Shown here: piece after piece, positions 62,263 to 64,000 of the stretch
Position numbering within the stretch: the stretch's first letter is position 1
How the letters are laid out: each line of letters starts with the position of its first letter
DNA from: Simplicispira sedimenti
GTDB lineage: Bacteria > Pseudomonadota > Gammaproteobacteria > Burkholderiales > Burkholderiaceae_C
Length of the DNA stretch: 64,000 bases
Assembly (NCBI RefSeq): GCF_022760965.1
Contig: NZ_JAKVIJ010000002.1
Span: 62,001-126,000 of the forward strand
Direction: 5' to 3'
Made by a program: the position numbers and the translations under genes
The notes under the pieces: generated by a model
What the model was told of the DNA's origin: nothing
Databases searched by the model: none
What the model saw: the letters and a program-made list of their open reading frames with translations, nothing else

Positions 62263-63450
62263 CTATTTTGACAGCAGGCGCATGGTGTCTTCGAGGCCTT
62301 TGAGTGACAAAGGGAACATGCGGTGGCCCATGAGCTGCTGGATGATGCTGATGCTCTGGCGGTACTCCCACACGCCCTGGGGCTCGGGGTTGACCCAGGC
62401 GTAGCGGGGGAAGGCGTGCGTCAGGCGCTGCAGCCACTCGGCCCCGGCTTCCTCGTTGTTGTATTCCACGCTGCCGCCAGGCTGCAGGATCTCGTAGGGG
62501 CTCATGGTGGCGTCGCCCACGAAGATCAGCTTGTAGTCCTTGTTGTACTTGCGGATGATGTCCCAGGTGGGAAACTTCTCGGCAAAGCGGCGGCGGTTGT
62601 TCTTCCAGACGAAGTCGTACACGCAGTTGTGGAAGTAGTAGAACTCCAGGTGCTTGAACTCGGCCTTCACGGCGCTGAAGAGTTCCTCCACGCGCTGGAT
62701 GTGTTCGTCCATGGTGCCGCCCACGTCCATGAGCAGCAGCACCTTCACGTTGTTGTGGCGCTCGGGCACCATCTTGATGTCCAGAAAGCCCGCGTTGGCC
62801 GCGGTGCTGCGGATGGTGTCGGGCAGGTCGAGTTCCAGCTCGTGCCCTTCGCGTGCGAACTTGCGCAGGCGCCGCAGCGCGACCTTGATGTTGCGCGTGC
62901 CCAGCTCCTGCTGGTCGTCATAGTCGCGGTAGGCGCGCTGTTCCCACACCTTGACGGCGCTGCGGTTCTTGCCCGCACCACCAATGCGCACGCCCTGCGG
63001 GTTGTAGCCGCCGTGACCAAAGGGGCTGGTACCGCCGGTGCCTATCCACTTGTTGCCGCCTTCGTGGCGTTCTTTCTGTTCTTCGAGGCGCTTTTTCAGC
63101 GTCTCCATGAGCTCGTCCCAGCCCATTTTCTGGATCGCGGCCTTTTCCTCGGGGCTCAGTTCGCGCTCCAGCACCTTGCGCAGCCAGTCGGTGGGGATCT
63201 CCTTGGTGAAGTCGGCCACCATTTCCACGCCCTTGAAGTACGCCGCAAAGGCACGGTCGAACTTGTCGAAGTGCTTTTCGTCCTTGACCAGCGCGGTGCG
63301 CGCCATGAAGTAGAAATCGTCCAGGCTCCAGGCGTCCTCGGAGCGCGGCCCCACCACGCCAGCCTCCAGCGCTTCGAGCAGGGTGAGGTACTCCTTCACC
63401 GATACCGGGAGCTTGGCGGCGCGCAGGGTGTAGAAAAAATCAATCAACAT
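62263..63450 (-). CDS. VWA-domain protein, CoxE-like family
   Basis: A 395-residue cytoplasmic protein. Residues 1-215 form the CoxE-type N-terminal part with a Gly-rich segment GTGGTSPFGHGGYNP. The von Willebrand A domain (about 220-395) has a MIDAS motif DVGGTMD where canonical sites have DxSxS, so metal binding may be altered. Such proteins normally work with a MoxR AAA+ ATPase, which is not visible here but would be expected upstream, outside the window. The start codon touches the end of a repeat copy. Confidence 0.85.
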   Translation of the reverse strand: MLIDFFYTLRAAKLPVSVKEYLTLLEALEAGVVGPRSEDAWSLDDFYFMARTALVKDEKHFDKFDRAFAAYFKGVEMVADFTKEIPTDWLRKVLERELSPEEKAAIQKMGWDELMETLKKRLEEQKERHEGGNKWIGTGGTSPFGHGGYNPQGVRIGGAGKNRSAVKVWEQRAYRDYDDQQELGTRNIKVALRRLRKFAREGHELELDLPDTIRSTAANAGFLDIKMVPERHNNVKVLLLMDVGGTMDEHIQRVEELFSAVKAEFKHLEFYYFHNCVYDFVWKNNRRRFAEKFPTWDIIRKYNKDYKLIFVGDATMSPYEILQPGGSVEYNNEEAGAEWLQRLTHAFPRYAWVNPEPQGVWEYRQSISIIQQLMGHRMFPLSLKGLEDTMRLLSK

Positions 63451-63509
63451 AAAAATAGCCTCTAGCGCCCGTCAATCCTGCGCATGGCGCTGCAAAAGGT
63501 ATAGCAACT
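63449..63509 (-). repeat. Dispersed ~60-bp palindromic repeat, copy 10
   Basis: Read on the minus strand: GTTGCTAT, spacer, TTTTGCAGCGCC, ATGCGC, variable bases, GACGGGCGCTAGAGGC and TATTTTT. It lies across the acetyltransferase-VWA junction: the left half encodes the last residues of the acetyltransferase (including its stop), and the right end reaches the VWA ATG. Confidence 0.75.
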
Positions 63510-64000
63510 GTGCGCGGGCCTCGGGCCATTCGCCGCTGCGCATGCTGTACATCACGGTGTCGCGGATGGTGCCGTCGCGGCGCAGTGCATGGCCGCGGAT
63601 CACGCCGTCCTTCCTGGCGCCCAGGCGTTCGATGGCGCGCTGGCTGGCGAAGTTGAAGTTGTCGGTGCGCCAGCCCACCACGTGGCAGGCGAGCTGGTCA
63701 AAGGCGTGCCCCATCATCAGCAGCTTGGCGGTGGTGTTGACGTGGGTGCGCTGCACGCTCTTGCGGTACCAGGTCCAGCCGATCTCCACGCGGCGCACGG
63801 CCGGCAGGATGTCGTGGAAGCTGGTGCTGCCCAGCACCTGGCCGCTGGCGTCGTCCAGCACGGCAAAGGCAAAGCGGTGGCCTTGGGCACGTCCCTCCAG
63901 CGCGGTTTCGATGTAGGCGCGCGTGTCCTGCGGCTCGGGCACCGAGGTGATGCGCAGCTTCCACAGTTCACCGTCGGCAGCGGCATCGGCCAGACCGGGC
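63472..64000 (-). CDS. GNAT-family N-acetyltransferase (5' end outside the window)
   Basis: Only the 3' part is visible (176 codons); the frame stays open to the window end. It reads as a RimJ/RimL-like GNAT acetyltransferase: FAFAVLDDASGQVLGSTSF, VEIGWTWYRKSVQRTHVNT (acetyl-CoA loop region) and SQRAIERLGARKDGVIRGH. The substrate is unknown. The C-terminal residues LLYLLQRHAQD are encoded by a dispersed repeat, so the natural protein end may have been replaced. Confidence 0.85.
   Translation of the reverse strand, partial: PGLADAAADGELWKLRITSVPEPQDTRAYIETALEGRAQGHRFAFAVLDDASGQVLGSTSFHDILPAVRRVEIGWTWYRKSVQRTHVNTTAKLLMMGHAFDQLACHVVGWRTDNFNFASQRAIERLGARKDGVIRGHALRRDGTIRDTVMYSMRSGEWPEARAQLLYLLQRHAQD

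Overview
The window is a high-GC stretch of a betaproteobacterial chromosome. The gene content and order (argH next to an AlgZ/AlgR-type pair, hisI-hisE followed by tatABC, petABC-sspA-sspB, tandem cyanophycin synthetases, long-form QueF, TamA-TamB) point to the order Burkholderiales and most likely the family Comamonadaceae (Acidovorax-like). That placement is inference from gene order and protein type; no 16S rRNA gene is present. Nearly the whole window is core chromosome. I see no insertion sequence, prophage, integrase or CRISPR array.

Layout. 1-6.1 kb: cyanophycin locus, with cphA (cut by the window edge) and cphA' on the minus strand and, divergently, a cyanophycin-associated ABC exporter and a DUF1854 protein; then an orphan small gene behind a sigma-28-like promoter. 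6.2-9.8 kb: a 5'-nucleotidase, an isolated GspF, a stand-alone zinc-sensing CZB protein and a MOSC protein. 9.8-13.2 kb: LytTR response regulator and histidine kinase, divergent from argH. 13.2-17.7 kb: a large PAS/GGDEF/EAL protein and a small exported protein. 17.8-26.1 kb: periplasmic alpha-2-macroglobulin with its partner penicillin-binding protein PbpC. 26.2-33.1 kb: a membrane diguanylate cyclase, lactate dehydrogenase, DNA polymerase IV, an Aer-like chemoreceptor and a small membrane protein. 33.1-40.6 kb: queF, yaaA, rne; then, divergently, rluC, a HAD phosphatase and a Rieske protein. 40.6-46.1 kb: sppA, hisI, hisE, DUF4870, patatin, hinT, tatABC. 46.1-49.7 kb: DegS-like protease, Nif3-family protein, pdxA, mscL. 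49.8-56.3 kb: cytochrome bc1 genes petABC, sspA, sspB, tRNA-Thr, an Lrp-type regulator divergent from dadA, tRNA-Arg. 56.4-64 kb: tamB, tamA, a CoxE-like VWA protein and a partial acetyltransferase.

How they work together: the cph genes make the nitrogen store cyanophycin. The alpha-2-macroglobulin and PbpC pair protects and repairs the envelope. PetABC is the respiratory bc1 complex, and TatABC is the usual export route for its Rieske subunit. SspA and SspB act in starvation response and ClpXP delivery. DadA with the Lrp-type regulator handles D-amino acids. TamA and TamB form an outer-membrane assembly and lipid-transport bridge.

The most notable non-gene signal is a family of short (about 60 bp) imperfectly palindromic, AT-richer repeats. 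I can place nine convincing copies and one degenerate copy. Several lie in frame inside genes (the macroglobulin, PbpC, perhaps SppA) or supply the start or stop of flanking genes (yaaA, pdxA, the acetyltransferase/VWA junction). Other structure worth attention: an inverted repeat that ends on the start codon of a small membrane-protein gene, a symmetric hairpin in the long rne leader, and a cphA' whose Mur-ligase P-loop has lost its lysine.
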